A stretch of 64,000 nucleotides of DNA from JAHDHW01 sp965220465 (GTDB lineage: Bacteria > Bacteroidota > Bacteroidia > Chitinophagales > Saprospiraceae), in the NCBI GenBank assembly GCA_965220465.1, contig CBDCPZ010000024.1:62001-126000 (forward strand), in the 5' to 3' direction. Below are positions 8,093 to 17,144 of this stretch, one piece after another. Numbering within the stretch: the stretch's first letter is position 1; each line of letters begins with the position of its first letter. Under the pieces are notes generated by a model. The model was not told the DNA's origin and did no database searches. It saw only the letters and a program-made list of their open reading frames with translations. The position numbers and the translations under genes were made by a program.

Positions 8093-9367
8093 ATGGCAAA
8101 GCAACAAAAATTTCCAGCATCAGAGCGCCAAAAACAGATTTATGTTGGAGGCATGAGTGGCCAGATGCCGTTGGTTCCGTTTAATATGGCACATCTTGAG
8201 AAAAAGGCAAAAGAAAAAATGTCACCAAAAGCTTTTGCCTATGTCGCTGGTGGAGCTGGACTTGAAGATACGATTCGAAATAATCGATCAGGCTTCGGAA
8301 AATGGAAAATTATTCCTCGCATGCTTCGCGATGTTTCTGAACGAGATACAAGTATTGAACTTTTTGGTCAAAAGATTTCCACACCTTTGCTCCTTTCGCC
8401 TGTAGGTGTTTTGGATTTGGCCCACAAAGAAGCAGATATTGGCGTTGCAAGAGCTGCCGCAGCTACCAATATTCCAATGATTTTTTCCAATCAGGCCTCA
8501 GCTCCAATGGAGCAAACTGCTAAAGCAATGGACGATTCTTCGCGTTGGTTTCAATTGTATTGGAGTAAATCGAATGATTTAGTAGCCAGCCTGGTTAGCA
8601 GAGCAGAGGCATGTGGTTGTTCTGCATTGGTCGTCACACTCGACACCACGATGCTTGGCTGGCGTATTCAGGATTTGGATTTAGCCTATTTGCCCTTTTT
8701 AAGAGGAAGAGGAATTGCACAATATACCAGCGATCCGGTTTTTCAAAGATTGATGGATGAAGAAGACGACGATACTCAAAATTCAAGTAAAATAACTTTT
8801 GATACGATTTCCAATTTAATTGAACTCCTGCGAAACTACCCCGGAGGATTTTGGAAAAACTTAAGAAGCAAGCGCCCTCTGAAAGCAGTTCGAAAGTTCA
8901 TCAATATTTATTCGCGACCATCTTTGACTTGGGATGACCTCCCCTTTTTACGCGAGCACACTAAATTGCCTATAATTTTAAAAGGAATCTTACATCCCGA
9001 TGACGCAAAAAAAGCTGTTGATCAAGGAATTGACGGTATCATAGTTTCAAATCACGGAGGAAGGCAAGTTGACGGCTCCATTTCCACAATTGAAGCACTA
9101 CCTGATATCGTCAAAGCCGTTGATGGAAGTATTCCGGTTTTGCTGGACAGTGGCGTTCGCGGAGGAGCTGACATGTTCAAAGCCATCGCTTTGGGAGCAA
9201 AAGCTGTTTGCATTGGAAGGCCATTTGTTTATGGCCTCGCCCTTGCGGGAGAGCGCGGGGTTGTTGAAGTAATCAATAATTTTAAAGCGGATTTTGAATT
9301 GACCATGGGCTTGGCGGGTTGTCGGGCTGTTAGTGAAATTTCACAAGAAATGGTAACTAAAAATTGA
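8093..9367 (+). CDS. FMN-dependent alpha-hydroxy-acid oxidase (lactate monooxygenase-like)
   Basis: 424 aa, a TIM-barrel flavoenzyme of the L-lactate/glycolate oxidase family. The active-site signature SNHGGRQVDG lies near residue 320, with DSGVRGG and GAKAVCIGRPFVYG as the FMN-phosphate loops. LDTTMLGWRIQDLDLAYLPFLRG and the long segment after it (to about 285) resemble lactate 2-monooxygenase and not LldD or glycolate oxidase. The likely substrate is a short 2-hydroxy acid such as lactate, oxidised to the keto acid or decarboxylated. It stands alone between a terminator and a convergent SDR gene (11 bp away). The exact substrate and whether it acts as oxidase, dehydrogenase or monooxygenase cannot be read from sequence. 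Confidence 0.82.
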   Translation: MAKQQKFPASERQKQIYVGGMSGQMPLVPFNMAHLEKKAKEKMSPKAFAYVAGGAGLEDTIRNNRSGFGKWKIIPRMLRDVSERDTSIELFGQKISTPLLLSPVGVLDLAHKEADIGVARAAAATNIPMIFSNQASAPMEQTAKAMDDSSRWFQLYWSKSNDLVASLVSRAEACGCSALVVTLDTTMLGWRIQDLDLAYLPFLRGRGIAQYTSDPVFQRLMDEEDDDTQNSSKITFDTISNLIELLRNYPGGFWKNLRSKRPLKAVRKFINIYSRPSLTWDDLPFLREHTKLPIILKGILHPDDAKKAVDQGIDGIIVSNHGGRQVDGSISTIEALPDIVKAVDGSIPVLLDSGVRGGADMFKAIALGAKAVCIGRPFVYGLALAGERGVVEVINNFKADFELTMGLAGCRAVSEISQEMVTKN

Positions 9368-9378
9368 ATTTTGACTTT

Positions 9379-10149
9379 TCAAATCTCCCAAATATCTCCC
9401 CATAATCGGCTGCCACCGTCCATATAAATCGTTTCTCCTGTGATATAACTTGCCATCGGACTTGATAGATAAAGCACCAGGTTAGCGACTTCTTCTGTAG
9501 TTCCGAGCCTTTTCATCGGGATATTTTTACTGACCTGAGCAACCAATTCATGAGGATAGTTTTCCAATCCACTAGTTTTAATGATCCCCGGAGCAACACA
9601 ATTAATCCGAATATTTTCTTTAACCCATTCAATTGCCAGAGTCTTAGAAAGATTTTCCACTCCTGCCCTTGCTGCACCGGAATGAGCCATGCCCGGAATA
9701 CCACGAAAATTATTGAGCACAATATTTACGATGGTTCCGGAATGCTGTTTTAAGAAAAAATGATTGGCCATGGCTTGAGTCACGAACCATGTCCCATTCA
9801 GGTTGGTGTTTATAACCGCATTCCAGCCATTCTTTGAAATGTCTTTCGCAGGAGAGGGAAATTGGCCGCCGGCGTTATTTATTAAAATATCCAGCTTTCC
9901 GCTTTCGCTTTGAATCAGTTTTGCAAGTTCTTCAATCTTTTCAGTTTTCCGGATATCCAACTGAAATGATTTACATTCTCCGAATTTACTCAATTCGTTT
10001 TGAGCTTTTTTAAGTCGTTCTTCCTTACGGGACACAATGTAGACTTCAGCGGCGTATTGCAAAAATTGTTTGGCGATCTCAAATCCAATCCCACTTCCTC
10101 CTCCGGTTACAAGGACTGTTTTGCCTTTGAAAAGGTCTTTTTGAAACAT
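9379..10149 (-). CDS. SDR oxidoreductase, enoyl-/2,4-dienoyl-CoA reductase type
   Basis: 256 aa short-chain dehydrogenase. The Rossmann motif TGGGSGIG (residues about 16-23), NNAGG and the C-terminal CVAPG...YITGETIYMDGG are intact. The usual catalytic YxxxK is replaced by HSGAARAG, exactly as in peroxisomal trans-2-enoyl-CoA reductases and 2,4-dienoyl-CoA reductases. It therefore probably reduces an unsaturated acyl-CoA with NADPH. It converges with the FMN oxidase. No other fatty-acid genes are near. Family confident, substrate inferred. Confidence 0.78.
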   Translation of the reverse strand: MFQKDLFKGKTVLVTGGGSGIGFEIAKQFLQYAAEVYIVSRKEERLKKAQNELSKFGECKSFQLDIRKTEKIEELAKLIQSESGKLDILINNAGGQFPSPAKDISKNGWNAVINTNLNGTWFVTQAMANHFFLKQHSGTIVNIVLNNFRGIPGMAHSGAARAGVENLSKTLAIEWVKENIRINCVAPGIIKTSGLENYPHELVAQVSKNIPMKRLGTTEEVANLVLYLSSPMASYITGETIYMDGGSRLWGDIWEI

Positions 10150-10243
10150 TTCTGTTGATTTATTTTAAAAAAATACATTCAAATTATTCAAATCCTGAAA
10201 TTAGCAAAAAGCTTTCGAGTAACGAAACCAGTAAAATAGAGAC

Positions 10244-10279
10244 ATAATGACACCTTGTTTTAAATGAAGGTGACAATAT
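10244..10279. promoter_or_regulatory. Imperfect inverted repeat upstream of hsp20 genes
   Basis: Two 13-base arms (10244-10256 and 10267-10279) match at 11 positions as reverse complements, with perfect cacctt/aaggtg cores and a 10-base spacer. It lies 110 bp before the first hsp20 gene and is a candidate heat-shock operator. It resembles no operator that I can name (not CIRCE, not HAIR). Confidence 0.35.
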
Positions 10280-10388
10280 GGCGCAATTAATTTATCTTTT
10301 CCGCAAAAAAGTCGTGAAAATTGGAATGGAACATCGATTGATGTGAGGTGATTATAAAATAATTTTAAAAACTAAAAAAAATTAAAAA

Positions 10389-10853
10389 ATGAATTTAATA
10401 AATGTGCATCCAAGACGACGTCGAGTAGCAGGAAAGCCTGCTTTTGCAACTCCTGTTTTTGACAATCTATTCAACGAATTGATCAATGGTAGTTTTTCAC
10501 AACCAAATAAAAATGGTTTTACAAAAAACCGCCCTAATGTGAATGTAATTGAAAGCAATGATCATTTCCAAATTGATTTAGCATTGCCGGGATTGACTAA
10601 AAAAGACATTAATATTAATGTCGAAAAAGATATCCTCTTAATTAATGCGAATAAAGAAACTACTCCAAAAGAAGGAGAAAAGTATACTCGAAAAGAATTT
10701 AGCTATGATAATTTTAAGCGAACATTCCAACTTCCGGACACTGTTGACGCAACGAATATCAAAGCTTCTTTCAAAAATGGTATCCTTGAAGTAACCATCG
10801 CTAAAAAAGAAGAAGCAAAAGAGCTTCCTCCAATAGTGATTGAAATCAAATAA
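10389..10853 (+). CDS. Small heat-shock protein, Hsp20/alpha-crystallin family
   Basis: 154 aa chaperone. Residues about 50-150 form the alpha-crystallin domain: NVIESNDHFQIDLALPGLTKKDININVEKDILLINA, then RTFQLPDTVD and the hallmark FKNGILEVTIAKK. The short C-terminal tail carries LPPIVIEIK, an I-x-I-type motif used for oligomer contacts. It should hold unfolded proteins during stress without ATP. A second hsp20 gene follows 76 bp downstream, after a UUCG hairpin, suggesting one transcript. Confidence 0.93.
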   Translation: MNLINVHPRRRRVAGKPAFATPVFDNLFNELINGSFSQPNKNGFTKNRPNVNVIESNDHFQIDLALPGLTKKDININVEKDILLINANKETTPKEGEKYTRKEFSYDNFKRTFQLPDTVDATNIKASFKNGILEVTIAKKEEAKELPPIVIEIK

Positions 10854-10877
10854 TTAATCTTCAATATATTTTCATCC

Positions 10878-10904
10878 GGGTAGCTTCGGCTACCCACCTT
10901 TTAG
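10878..10904 (+). other. UUCG-tetraloop hairpin between hsp20 genes
   Basis: gggtagc-ttcg-gctaccc (10878-10895) is a perfect 7-bp stem closed by a UUCG tetraloop, followed by acctttt. The T-run is short, so it may be a partial terminator or an RNA-stability or processing hairpin rather than a full stop. Confidence 0.6.
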
Positions 10905-10929
10905 ATCAAAACAATAAAAAAATAATATT

Positions 10930-11373
10930 ATGAGCTTAATAAAATTTAATCCGATTACTCCAGGCAAAAATTTTTTCAATGATCTGGCCGGAGACTTTTT
11001 CAATACAAATATTGCTGATTTTGTCGGTTCCGATTTTGTGGTAAGCAATCCTTCAATCAATGTCATCGAAACTGATGACCAATTCAAAATTGAAGTGGCT
11101 GCTCCTGGTCTTGAAAAGAAAGATTTCAATTTGAGTGTTGAAAATGATCAATTAATCATTGAATCTTCAAAGCAAGAGGAAAAGCAAGTTAAAGAGGAAA
11201 AATTCACCAAACATGAGTTTAATTATACCTCTTTCAAAAGGAGTTTCTACTTGCCGGAAACTGTAGATGTAAACAAAGTTGAAGCGAAATACGAAAACGG
11301 CGTATTGAATATTACTTTACCAAAAGTAGAAGAAACCAAGGTAGAAGCTGCTCGCACAATAAAAATTTCATAG
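10930..11373 (+). CDS. Second small heat-shock protein, Hsp20 family
   Basis: 147 aa paralogue of the preceding protein. The alpha-crystallin domain runs from about 40 to 140 (NVIETDDQFKIEVAAPGLEKKDFNLSVENDQLIIE; SFYLPETVDVNKVEAKYENGVLNITLPK). The C-terminus AARTIKIS carries the I-x-I motif. The N-terminal arm (IKFNPITPGKNFFNDLAGDFF) differs from that of the first copy, so the two could form mixed oligomers with different clients. The gene is followed by two consecutive hairpin terminators. Confidence 0.93.
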   Translation: MSLIKFNPITPGKNFFNDLAGDFFNTNIADFVGSDFVVSNPSINVIETDDQFKIEVAAPGLEKKDFNLSVENDQLIIESSKQEEKQVKEEKFTKHEFNYTSFKRSFYLPETVDVNKVEAKYENGVLNITLPKVEETKVEAARTIKIS

Positions 11374-11413
11374 GATTACTATAGGTTAGTTAACAAAGGG
11401 TTTTAGGTGTTTT

Positions 11414-11444
11414 AAGCCGGGGTGCAATGCCCTGGCTTTTTTTT
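11414..11444 (+). terminator. Intrinsic terminator after hsp20 pair
   Basis: Nine-bp stem (aagccgggg / ccctggctt, one G-U) with a 7-base loop and an eight-base T-run, 41 bp after the second hsp20 stop. Confidence 0.85.
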
Positions 11445-11452
11445 GTTTTTAC

Positions 11453-11491
11453 AAAAAAAGCAATGAACAAATATTGCTCACTGCTTTTTTT
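11453..11491. terminator. Bidirectional terminator
   Basis: Arms aaaaaaagcaatga and tcactgcttttttt pair with a single mismatch; the A-tract and T-tract allow use from both sides. It lies between the hsp20 genes and the convergent lytic transglycosylase gene. Confidence 0.8.
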
Positions 11492-11514
11492 AAAAGGCAT
11501 TTTAAAACCCTTTT

Positions 11515-12972
11515 TTATTTTTTCTTCACTTTTATCTTTGTTCCAACTTTTAAAACCTGATTTGTTTTTATTTCATTCAAAATTAAAAGATCATTAACCG
11601 AAACATCGTACTTTTTTGCAATATTATACAATGATTCTCCCCGATGAATTTTGTGGTAAATAAACCGCTTATCACGTTTGAGCCATTTCTTCGATTTTGA
11701 AAATTTTGAAAAAGGAATAACGTTTTGATGCTCAATAGGATATAATTCAGGGAAATGACTTTTTTTACTTTCAGGAACTATATCAGTTGATTCTAATTGT
11801 TCGATAGGTTCAGTTGCCTTTGGAGGAGTTAATGATAAATAAACTTCTAATTTTTGCCCTTTCCGTAGTTGCCTTGTGGTCAATCGATTCCAGACCATCA
11901 AGTCTTTTTCAGTACAACTAAAAGCTCTGGCAAGCTGACTCAGGCTATCTCCTGTTTCTACGAAATAATATTCTTTTCGCGCATTTATAATTCGATTTGC
12001 TTCAACTTGAGGTGCAGGAATAATCCCACCTATCGTTGATTTACGACTATCGGAATCCGGTCTTTTAAAATGATCTTTAAACAGGCCCATTTTTCCCATA
12101 GGTAATATCAGATTATATCCTTTCCTTTTTGATGGAATATAATTTCTCTTGTATGCCGGATTCAGGATTTCAATGATATAAAGTGGAACGCCTGTTATTT
12201 CAGCAATCTCAGCAAAACTAATTGCTGTATACACGGTGGTAGATTCGGTTAGCTGTAATTCCACATCAGGATAAACCGGAATCAAGTCATGCAGATGGTA
12301 AAAATTTGCAATATAGGTAGCCGCAATATAAGCCGGAACATAGTTGCGTGTTTCACGGGGAAGGTATTTTCTGATATGCCAGTAATTTTTACTTCTTCCA
12401 CGTTTGATTGCACGATTTACTCTTCCAGGGCCTCCATTATAAGCAGCTAGGGCTAATTCCCAATTTCCATATTTCTGATATAATCTGCTTAAAAACTTTA
12501 TAGCTGCCAATGTAGATTGTTCCGGATCTTTCCTTAAATCCACATAACTATTGTTTGTCAAGCCATATTCCTTTCCTGTAGTAGGCATAAACTGCCACAA
12601 ACCCATTGCACCAGACCTTGAACGAGCAATTGGGTTTAAGGCTGATTCTGTGATTGAAAGAAACTTAAGGTCAAGAGGCATGTCATATTCAGCCAACAAT
12701 TTTTCAAATAAAGGAAAATACATCACCATGCGGCCAAGCATGGCCTCGGTCTTTTCCCTTTTCAAGACGGTATAGGTATTGATATAACTTTTCACAACTC
12801 CATCTAAGCGAGGAGCTACAACTTTATTGATGATTTTATCAAGGCGATCTCGAAGTTCATCGTCAGTATAAGAAGGGTAATCAACGGCCTCAACATCAGT
12901 TTCCTGATATTGAGCTTGCAAATTTGGGTGAAGCAAAAAAAACGTAAATACAATATTAAATATGATTCTCAT
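11515..12972 (-). CDS. MltD-like lytic transglycosylase with two LysM domains
   Basis: 485 aa from the ATG at 12972 (a TTG nine bases further upstream is less likely). A signal peptide ends near NLQAQ. The SLT domain (about 85-235) has the catalytic glutamate in SITESALNP (E109), then GAMGLWQFMPTTGKEYG and AAYNGGPGRVNRAI. Two LysM modules follow (about 335-380: YFVETGDSLSQLARAF; about 435-485: HKIHRGESLYNIAKKY). It cleaves peptidoglycan glycan strands to 1,6-anhydro-muropeptides at the outer envelope. A shorter paralogue lies 253 bp upstream on the same strand. Confidence 0.9.
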   Translation of the reverse strand: MRIIFNIVFTFFLLHPNLQAQYQETDVEAVDYPSYTDDELRDRLDKIINKVVAPRLDGVVKSYINTYTVLKREKTEAMLGRMVMYFPLFEKLLAEYDMPLDLKFLSITESALNPIARSRSGAMGLWQFMPTTGKEYGLTNNSYVDLRKDPEQSTLAAIKFLSRLYQKYGNWELALAAYNGGPGRVNRAIKRGRSKNYWHIRKYLPRETRNYVPAYIAATYIANFYHLHDLIPVYPDVELQLTESTTVYTAISFAEIAEITGVPLYIIEILNPAYKRNYIPSKRKGYNLILPMGKMGLFKDHFKRPDSDSRKSTIGGIIPAPQVEANRIINARKEYYFVETGDSLSQLARAFSCTEKDLMVWNRLTTRQLRKGQKLEVYLSLTPPKATEPIEQLESTDIVPESKKSHFPELYPIEHQNVIPFSKFSKSKKWLKRDKRFIYHKIHRGESLYNIAKKYDVSVNDLLILNEIKTNQVLKVGTKIKVKKK

Positions 12973-13224
12973 TAATACCAAATTGTGCGGTTCTCTCTAA
13001 TATCAAAGCAAAAACTACAATTATACGTATTCGAATCGGAAAATGTATGTTTCAAATTGTTTTTTATCGTTTCTAAACGATTTTTTAACATCTCTCAATT
13101 CAAAATATAAATAGCTGTAATTAAACGTATTATGACAAGCTTGGTTATTGCAACAACTATTCCATCAGTAATTTTAACAAGCGAGGATATTTTAAAGCCC
13201 TTCGTTCTTATTTGTCGTTTTGGT

Positions 13225-14142
13225 TTAACTGATTTTTGGCAACACCAAATAACTACCCTCTGCTGTTGGAGGGATTATCTCTAGTTTGTAGCTGGGATTT
13301 AATCTTTTGATTATTTCAAGAGAATAACCTGTTTCTTTCGAAATTTCATCAAAAGATTTACGCTTATAAACTTTAACCGATTTAGTCAATTGCAAATTAT
13401 AATCCGGATAAGCTGGTTTCAAATCATGAAAAATATAGTTATTCATAACGTATGAAGCTGCAATAAACCGGGAAACATACCGAGCAGTTTCTTTTGGAAG
13501 ATGCTTTCGAAGTTTCCAAAAATCTCTGGATGCTCCTTTTTTGATCGCTTTCTCTACACAACCTTCTCCACAATTATATGCAGCGATGGCAAGTGTCCAA
13601 TCATCAAATCGATTATGCAAAGTTTTTAAATAGCGCATTGCAGCCACCGTAGATTTGTATGGATCATACCTTTCATCAACGTAATTGTCAATTTTGAGTC
13701 CGAACCTCCGGGCAGTTGCCGGCATAAATTGCCAAAGGCCTGCAGCTCCAACTGGTGAAACAGCTTTTGGATCTAGTAAAGACTCAATGACTGACATATA
13801 CTTTAAGTCCTTCGGTAGGCCATGTTTTTCCAAATTTTCATTAAACATTGGAAAATAGATCGCCGAACGCCCAAGGATAACTTCAGCACTACGCCTTCCT
13901 TTTACGGTATAGTCCTTAATGGATCTTTTGATTTCAGCATTCCAACGCACATCAACCGGAGAATTTTGATCTTCCAGGCGGCTGAGAATTTCTTCTTTTG
14001 AATACGTTGGTACTTTTTTGGGAGAGGATTCTGCTTTGTCTTTCTTTCGACTAACTGCAGTTTCGGGATTGACAGCATTGGTAAAACTTAAAAATACAAA
14101 GCCTAGTGACATTAAAATGCCAAGTAATGGTTTCGTTTTCAT
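13225..14142 (-). CDS. Lytic transglycosylase, SLT family, no LysM
   Basis: 305 aa from the ATG at 14142, which begins a clear signal sequence (MKTKPLLGILMSLGFVFLSF); ten further upstream codons are possible but unlikely. The SLT domain spans about 90-245: SVIESLLDP with catalytic E120, GAAGLWQFMPATARRFG, AAYNCGEGCVEKAI. It closely matches the neighbouring MltD-like enzyme up to the YxLQLTKS segment but ends after LVLPKIS, before any LysM. The pair looks like an old tandem duplication with loss or gain of LysM anchors. It follows the pheS-hisS-gatA cluster by 157 bp. Confidence 0.88.
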   Translation of the reverse strand: MKTKPLLGILMSLGFVFLSFTNAVNPETAVSRKKDKAESSPKKVPTYSKEEILSRLEDQNSPVDVRWNAEIKRSIKDYTVKGRRSAEVILGRSAIYFPMFNENLEKHGLPKDLKYMSVIESLLDPKAVSPVGAAGLWQFMPATARRFGLKIDNYVDERYDPYKSTVAAMRYLKTLHNRFDDWTLAIAAYNCGEGCVEKAIKKGASRDFWKLRKHLPKETARYVSRFIAASYVMNNYIFHDLKPAYPDYNLQLTKSVKVYKRKSFDEISKETGYSLEIIKRLNPSYKLEIIPPTAEGSYLVLPKIS

Positions 14143-14299
14143 GGGATAAGATTCTAACTTTCCTTTAATCAAACACGATTTCGTTCCCTATTGTTATTGG
14201 TTCTATTGTTGTTGCGTGAAATCAAAAAACACCTTGAGGAGATAGTGTGATTGGAATTCTTAATTAGATTTTCAGAAAGTCTCAACAGTAACACAATCA

Positions 14300-15733
14300 T
14301 TATCTTAAAAAGTTCCCAATAGTTCGAGAAAAAGAAAATAATTTTTTTTCTTCAAACTTATTCGCCATAAATTGAATTCCGAAAGGCATGCAGTTTTGTA
14401 AATTCCCGGCAGGCAAACAAATTGCTGGAGTCCCCGTCATATTTGCTTGTACGGTAAAAATATCTGCCAAATACATCTCCACGGGGTCGTCGATTTTTTC
14501 ACCAATATTCCATGGAGGAACAGGTGAAGCAGGCATTATAATAAAATCAAAATTTTTAAAAATTTCTTGTGTTTTTTGAGAAATCAGTTGTCGAACTTTC
14601 TGTGCTTTTGTAAAATATGCATCATAATAACCAGAACTCAGTACAAAATTTCCAAGCATTATACGGCGCTTAACTTCCTCACTAAAACCTTCGGTTCGAG
14701 ATTTATTATACGTTTCTTCCAAGCTTTGAACATTTTGGGCCCGATAGCCATATCGAATTCCATCATAACGAGAAAGATTGGAAGATGCTTCTGCCGTCGT
14801 AAGCACATAATAAGCCGGAACGATATAATCCAAATATTCAAAATCAATTGCTTCAACAAGATGACCTTCTTTTTTTATTTTTTCTAAAACTTCCAAGCCC
14901 TTCTTTTTAACAGAATCATCCAACATTTCATGCTCAAAAGCGGAGCGGAAATAAGCAATCTTTGCTCTTGCTTTGAAAAAATTACCATCTTTATAATTAT
15001 CAACTTCTCTGTCGCTTGCCGTACTATCAAAGTCATCTTTCCCAGCCATTACTTCCAACAACAACGCAGCATCTTCAACACTCTGAGTAATGGTGCCAAT
15101 TTGATCGAATGAAGAGGCATAAGCTAATAATCCATAGCGGGAAATACGCCCGTAAGTTGGTTTAAAACCAACAACTCCGCAAAATGAAGCAGGTTGCCGC
15201 ACAGAACCTCCTGTATCAGACCCTAAAGAAGCAAGACAGGTATCCGCTTGCACTGAAACGGCAGATCCGCCAGAAGATCCTCCGGGAATTTTATCAGGAT
15301 TTGCAGCATTTTTAACAGGCCCATAAACGGAATTTTCATTAGTTGAGCCCATCGCAAATTGATCACAATTAACTCTGCCAATGATGATTGCATCTTCTTT
15401 TAAAATTCTATCCACCGCTGTAGCAGAATATAGAGAATGAAAGCCTTTCAAAATTTTTGAAGCACCAGTCACTTCATGTCCTTTATAACAAATCACATCT
15501 TTGATGGAAATCACCATCCCGAATAATCTGCCAACAGAATCTGGGTTCTCTCGGTACTTTCTATCCAATAAATCTGCTCTTTGCAAAGCTTCTTCTACAA
15601 AAACTTCAACGTAAGCATTCAGCTCTTTTGAAGCTTCGATTTGAGACAAATAGTACTCAACAATTGCAACGCAATTGGTATTTCCTGATTTAATATCTTC
15701 GTGGACTTGTTGTAACGTTTCGTATCTGGGCAT
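14300..15733 (-). CDS. gatA: Asp/Glu-tRNA amidotransferase subunit A
   Basis: 477 aa, the normal length. The amidase-signature triad is complete: K78 in SIKD, the cis-Ser at S153 in GGSSGG, and the nucleophile S177 in GSDTGGSV. GatA releases ammonia from glutamine for GatB to convert misacylated Glu-tRNA(Gln) or Asp-tRNA(Asn). The protein starts MPRYETLQQV with ATG. It is the last gene of a pheS-hisS-gatA run (18 bp after hisS). gatB and gatC are not in the window. The end (SFSRTIGNFLR) is typical. Confidence 0.93.
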   Translation of the reverse strand: MPRYETLQQVHEDIKSGNTNCVAIVEYYLSQIEASKELNAYVEVFVEEALQRADLLDRKYRENPDSVGRLFGMVISIKDVICYKGHEVTGASKILKGFHSLYSATAVDRILKEDAIIIGRVNCDQFAMGSTNENSVYGPVKNAANPDKIPGGSSGGSAVSVQADTCLASLGSDTGGSVRQPASFCGVVGFKPTYGRISRYGLLAYASSFDQIGTITQSVEDAALLLEVMAGKDDFDSTASDREVDNYKDGNFFKARAKIAYFRSAFEHEMLDDSVKKKGLEVLEKIKKEGHLVEAIDFEYLDYIVPAYYVLTTAEASSNLSRYDGIRYGYRAQNVQSLEETYNKSRTEGFSEEVKRRIMLGNFVLSSGYYDAYFTKAQKVRQLISQKTQEIFKNFDFIIMPASPVPPWNIGEKIDDPVEMYLADIFTVQANMTGTPAICLPAGNLQNCMPFGIQFMANKFEEKKLFSFSRTIGNFLR

Positions 15734-15751
15734 AATTCAAAAGACAGAGAG

Positions 15752-17092
15752 TCAGGAGAGTTTTGCAATGAGTGATGTTACACTTATAGATTCTTGTTCA
15801 CCGCTGTTCATGTTTTTTAAAGTAACCTCTTTATTTTTCATTTCATTGCTGCCGACTAATGCTACATAAGGAGTATTCCGGGCATTTGCATACTTCATTT
15901 GTTTTTGGATTTTGACAGGTTCAGGATAAAGTTCTGAGCTGATTCCAGCTTCGCGGATTTTATTCAAACAGTCAAAAGCATATTGGTGAGCATCATCATC
16001 AAAAGCGATAAAAAGCAGTTTTAGGTTTTGAGAGGCTTCAGCGGGAAACAAATCCAATTCTTCCATGACATCATAAATCCGGTCTGCTCCAAAAGAAACA
16101 CCAACACCCGAGACTCCTTTTAGGCCAAAAACTCCTGTCAGGTCATCGTACCGTCCACCACCGCCAATGCTGCCAATTTTTACATTTTTTGCAGCCACTT
16201 CAATGATACAGCCGGTGTAATAATTCAAACCACGAGCTAAGGTGATATCAAATAATACTTCGTTTTTAGCGCCTTTTAAATCAAAATACCGGTGAAAAGC
16301 TTCCAACTCTTCAACTCCTTTTAAGCCAATCTCACTATTTTTAAACAATTCTTTTAATGTTCCAAGTTCAGTAATATCCAGCATGTCAGCCACTTTTTCT
16401 GTCGCTTCATTGGAAATTCCTCTTTTTTTCATTTCCCCTTTTACACCCTCGATGCCGATTTTATCCAGCTTATCAATCGCGATCGTCATTTCCATAAACT
16501 GCTCAGAAATACCTGCTGCCTCGGCCATTCCGGCCAGCACTTTACGATTGTTTATTTTTATTGAAACATCAATCCCTAATTTGCTAAAAACCTCATCGTA
16601 AATTTGCACTAACTCTGCTTCATACATCAACGAATCAGAACCAACGACATCCACATCACATTGATAAAATTCCCGATAACGGCCTCTTTGTGGCTTGTCA
16701 GCACGCCAAACCGGCTGAATTTGATACCTTTTAAAAGGGAAAGCAATATCATTTTGATTCATGACCACAAAGCGGGCGAAAGGCACCGTTAGATCATAAC
16801 GCAACCCTTTGTCAGAAATCGAAGAAATCAATTTATTCGAATCACGCTCAGACAATGCTGATTCATCAGCTTTTGAAAGAAAATTACCATTGTTGAGCAC
16901 TTTGAAAAGCAGCCGGTCCCCTTCTTCGCCGTATTTACCGGTAAGGGTTGACAGGTTTTCCATTGTCGGCGTTTCGATCGGCTGATAACCAAATTTGACG
17001 AAAACACTTTGGATTGTATCAAAAATATAATTTCGCTTGCCAACTTCTACAGGGCCAAAATCACGTGTTCCTTTTGGTATGCTCGGTTTCAT
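15752..17092 (-). CDS. hisS: Histidyl-tRNA synthetase
   Basis: 446 aa class II aminoacyl-tRNA synthetase. Motif 2 is in RGRYREFYQCDVDVVG; the histidine-specific motif is LARGLNYYTGCIIEV; GGGRYDDL and GVSFGADRIYDVM (motif 3) follow. The C-terminal anticodon-binding domain occupies about 345-446. It charges tRNA(His). It is flanked by pheS (52 bp upstream) and gatA (18 bp downstream), all on the minus strand, so a translation operon is likely. Nothing in it departs from the family. Confidence 0.95.
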   Translation of the reverse strand: MKPSIPKGTRDFGPVEVGKRNYIFDTIQSVFVKFGYQPIETPTMENLSTLTGKYGEEGDRLLFKVLNNGNFLSKADESALSERDSNKLISSISDKGLRYDLTVPFARFVVMNQNDIAFPFKRYQIQPVWRADKPQRGRYREFYQCDVDVVGSDSLMYEAELVQIYDEVFSKLGIDVSIKINNRKVLAGMAEAAGISEQFMEMTIAIDKLDKIGIEGVKGEMKKRGISNEATEKVADMLDITELGTLKELFKNSEIGLKGVEELEAFHRYFDLKGAKNEVLFDITLARGLNYYTGCIIEVAAKNVKIGSIGGGGRYDDLTGVFGLKGVSGVGVSFGADRIYDVMEELDLFPAEASQNLKLLFIAFDDDAHQYAFDCLNKIREAGISSELYPEPVKIQKQMKYANARNTPYVALVGSNEMKNKEVTLKNMNSGEQESISVTSLIAKLS

Positions 17093-17144
17093 TAATGTTT
17101 AGAGATTTATTTATTGAGAAAGTAAGTGAATTGGAAACCCACTT

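Noticed and set aside
10279..10300. Sigma-54 promoter upstream of hsp20
   Set aside because: TGGCgc is present but no TTGC or GC follows at the required spacing.
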